Shown: positions 5,522 through 6,740 of the stretch, in pieces
Position numbering within the stretch: position 1 is the stretch's first letter
How the letters are laid out: the number at the start of each line of letters is the position of its first letter
The notes under the pieces: model-generated
Databases searched by the model: none
What the model saw: only the letters and a program-made list of their open reading frames with translations
What the model was told of the DNA's origin: nothing
Assembly: GCA_013044465.1 (NCBI GenBank)
Contig: JABEUL010000276.1
Coordinates: 1 to 6,740, forward strand
Origin: Acidimicrobiales bacterium
GTDB taxonomy: Bacteria > Actinomycetota > Acidimicrobiia > Acidimicrobiales > JABEUL01
Direction: 5' to 3'
Length of the DNA: 6,740 nucleotides
Program-made: the position numbers and the translations under genes

Positions 5522-6217
5522 CTAAGTTTCCTTAGTCCAAACTGGATTTCTAGGGATATCAAAGACAGGACCCATTTCCTCTCCTCTAATGGCTTTAAAC
5601 ACCATCTCCACCCACTGTCCATGACCAGCCAAAGGTTGTGGAAGTTGATCCTGTGCAAACCAACCTACATTCTTGCATTCAAGCGGATGAGGTTTTAGAT
5701 CACCGCCAATTACGCTGCACTGAAACACAAGTGAGTAGAGCGGGACCCGAGTAAATCCCAAGCGCATCCCGTCCAACACAGCAATCAATCGTTGTGGTTC
5801 TACTTCAATGCCAGTTTCTTCCAAGACCTCTTTTACAACTACTTCACTAGGCGAATAACCCACGTCTGCCCAGCCCGTCGGGTAAAGCCACACTCCTGAA
5901 TCTGCTCTTTGAATCAACAACAACTCACCTTTGTCGTTGCCCACTACCGCACCGATTGCAACCTTAGGGGTTACGTAGCCTGGAACACCTACTCCAACGC
6001 TCTTTAACCACTCCGAGACTAACTCTTCCTTGGAAACAATCCCGCCTTCTATCTGGCTAACTGTCTGAGCAGCATTTTTGATCTCGGCCGCAACATGGAG
6101 AATTTCTTCAAATCTTTCTCTTTCGTAAAGACTTTCGCTGAAACCTAAGCCAGTTCGAGCTATTGCCGCAAGTGCCTCACTCCACCTAATTAGATCGTGT
6201 TCACTTGGTCTAGCCAC
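5522..6217 (-). CDS. NUDIX hydrolase with N-terminal Nudix_N domain
   Basis: A 231-residue protein in two parts. Residues 8-70 (RWSEALAAIARTGLGFSES, then YERERFEEIL) match the helical Nudix_N domain found in YjhB-like and CDP-choline pyrophosphatase proteins. Residues 83-210 form the catalytic fold, with PTGWADVGYSPSE followed by KEVLEETGI. Aligned to the Nudix box (G-x5-E-x7-R-E-U-x-E-E-x-G-U), Gly115 to Ile137 keeps the metal-binding glutamates Glu130, Glu133 and Glu134, but has Tyr121 for the first Glu and Lys129 for Arg. The family cleaves nucleoside diphosphates linked to another moiety; the likely substrate class is a nucleotide-sugar or CDP-choline-like compound, uncertain. The start is GTG at 6217, directly after an in-frame TAA and without a Shine-Dalgarno, so it may be leaderless; a TATTTT about 20 nt upstream could be its -10. 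The stop is TAG, 36 bp from the convergent gene. Confidence 0.9.
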   Translation of the reverse strand: MARPSEHDLIRWSEALAAIARTGLGFSESLYERERFEEILHVAAEIKNAAQTVSQIEGGIVSKEELVSEWLKSVGVGVPGYVTPKVAIGAVVGNDKGELLLIQRADSGVWLYPTGWADVGYSPSEVVVKEVLEETGIEVEPQRLIAVLDGMRLGFTRVPLYSLVFQCSVIGGDLKPHPLECKNVGWFAQDQLPQPLAGHGQWVEMVFKAIRGEEMGPVFDIPRNPVWTKET

Positions 6218-6284
6218 TTAAGTGAACTTAGCCCAAAATAGAGAGCAATGTTGCCAATATCGGAGTATGGTATCCACTGAAAAT

Positions 6285-6518
6285 TTAAACTTCTGCGCCT
6301 AGAATGTCGATTTGGACTCCCTGATCTTTGATCCATGCCAGTGCTTGATCAACGGAAGCTGAGTTGCCATCAAGTTCGCAGATAATCCAGCCGATATCAT
6401 CTGAAACTTGTGCACTTCTTATGTTCGGTGTAATGTCGAAATTTCTAACCATTTGGGCCATTAATGGCACTTTCACCAGGTTCTCAGGATAAGTTAGTTT
6501 GACTCTTACGCTAATCAC
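6285..6518 (-). CDS. NIL-domain protein
   Basis: A 77-residue protein that is almost wholly one NIL domain, the small ferredoxin-like (beta-alpha-beta-beta-alpha-beta) module also found at the C-terminus of the methionine transporter ATPase MetN. Seen: the opening strand VRVKLTYPENLVKVPLMAQM (4-23), N26 to R34 leading to the second strand, the strand GWIICELDG (43-51), the helix SVDQALAWIKDQGV (55-68), and a final IDIL strand. It has one cysteine (Cys47) and no iron-sulfur Cys cluster, so it is not a ferredoxin. I chose GTG at 6518 because AGAGGA lies 6 nt upstream; the longer reading from TTG at 6545 would overlap the upstream gene by 14 nt and has no such site. It follows the LarE-type gene by 13 nt, so the two are surely co-transcribed. 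Free-standing NIL proteins often occur in sulfur-metabolism loci; a role in sulfur handling or methionine-related sensing is inference. Confidence 0.85.
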   Translation of the reverse strand: MISVRVKLTYPENLVKVPLMAQMVRNFDITPNIRSAQVSDDIGWIICELDGNSASVDQALAWIKDQGVQIDILGAEV

Positions 6519-6524
6519 GTCAAA

Positions 6525-6530
6525 TCCTCT
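6525..6530 (-). promoter_or_regulatory. Ribosome binding site of the NIL-domain gene
   Basis: AGAGGA on the minus strand lies 6 nt before the GTG at 6518, in the short gap just after the LarE-type stop at 6532-6534. It decides the shorter start. Confidence 0.6.
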
Positions 6531-6531
6531 G

Positions 6532-6740
6532 TCATATATTTCCAACTACTCCCATTTCAATTTCGCCAATCATCTGCTCAGCTTTTCTGCCTACCAGATC
6601 AACTGTCACCCATTTATAACCTGCATTTTTAACAGCGTCAACTACAGCTAAACGATTAGCCCTGTCAAATAACCTTGGTAGATCCATTTCAAGTACCTCT
6701 ACCCTTGCCAAATTTCCATGGTGTCTCACCCGAATATCTC
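6532..6740 (-). CDS. larE: LarE-type ATP-dependent sulfur transferase, C-terminal fragment at window edge
   Basis: The minus-strand frame enters from the right edge, so the 5' part is missing; 68 complete codons plus a partial codon are visible. They read DIRVRHHGNLARVEV, then a DLPRLFDRANRLAVVDAVK helix, then YKWVTVDLVGR. This closely fits the C-terminus of LarE-like PP-loop proteins (RVRhHGdlARIEV ... GFrYVTLDLeGf). LarE adenylates the carboxylates of the nickel-pincer cofactor precursor and inserts sulfur, either sacrificially from its own Cys or through an iron-sulfur cluster; the relevant residues are outside the window. The tail (VGRKAEQMIGEIEMGVVGNI) replaces the usual short GSxN ending. 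LarB and LarC are not in the window, so a role in lactate racemase cofactor synthesis is unproven and a related sulfur-transfer role is possible. The GTG at 6729 is only an internal Val codon. The TGA stop is 13 nt before the NIL gene. Confidence 0.8.
   Translation of the reverse strand, partial: DIRVRHHGNLARVEVLEMDLPRLFDRANRLAVVDAVKNAGYKWVTVDLVGRKAEQMIGEIEMGVVGNI

Noticed and set aside
6285..6518. Ferredoxin identity for the small protein
   Set aside because: The fold pattern is ferredoxin-like, but only one cysteine is present and no iron-sulfur Cys spacing is seen; NIL fits better.
6516..6545. TTG start at 6545 for the NIL-domain protein
   Set aside because: It overlaps the LarE-type gene by 14 nt and has no ribosome binding site, whereas GTG at 6518 has AGAGGA at ideal spacing and gives the normal NIL protein length.

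Overview
The window is moderately AT-rich bacterial DNA with very short intergenic gaps and many GTG starts. The protein set suggests an actinobacterium with a compact genome, perhaps Acidimicrobiia-like or another aquatic lineage: an SCO6745-type protein, an actinobacterial-looking TesB, a long-form citrate synthase and a LarE/NIL pair. The lineage is inferred from protein character only; no rRNA or other marker is present.

Layout, left to right. A minus-strand pair opens the window: a glycoside hydrolase family 1 gene cut by the left edge (1-828) and, 18 bp upstream of it, a metallo-beta-lactamase-fold hydrolase (847-1572). A 156-bp divergent region (1573-1728) follows, with a plausible promoter and two dyad symmetries, and leads into a plus-strand acyl-CoA thioesterase II gene (tesB, 1729-2610). 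This converges on a minus-strand citrate synthase gene (gltA, 2635-3903), which has a good Shine-Dalgarno, a recognisable promoter and a 15-bp perfect palindrome upstream. A minus-strand GNAT acetyltransferase (4084-4515) is divergent from a plus-strand SCO6745-family protein of unknown function (4589-5485). That gene converges on a minus-strand NUDIX hydrolase with a Nudix_N domain (5522-6217), with a stem-loop between the two. The right end is a minus-strand pair: the C-terminus of a LarE-type sulfur transferase (6532 to the edge) followed 13 nt later by a 77-residue NIL-domain protein (6285-6518).

How the genes relate. Most are ordinary chromosomal metabolism. TesB (acyl-CoA to fatty acid plus CoA) and citrate synthase (acetyl-CoA plus oxaloacetate) both act on the CoA-thioester pool but are convergent, not co-transcribed. 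The tightest functional link is LarE-like plus NIL protein, which looks like a sulfur-transfer module whose remainder lies beyond the right edge. No mobile element, CRISPR array, tRNA or rRNA gene was seen. The best leads are the LarE/NIL pair, the palindromes upstream of gltA and tesB, and the uncharacterised SCO6745-type gene with its overlapping divergent promoter region.
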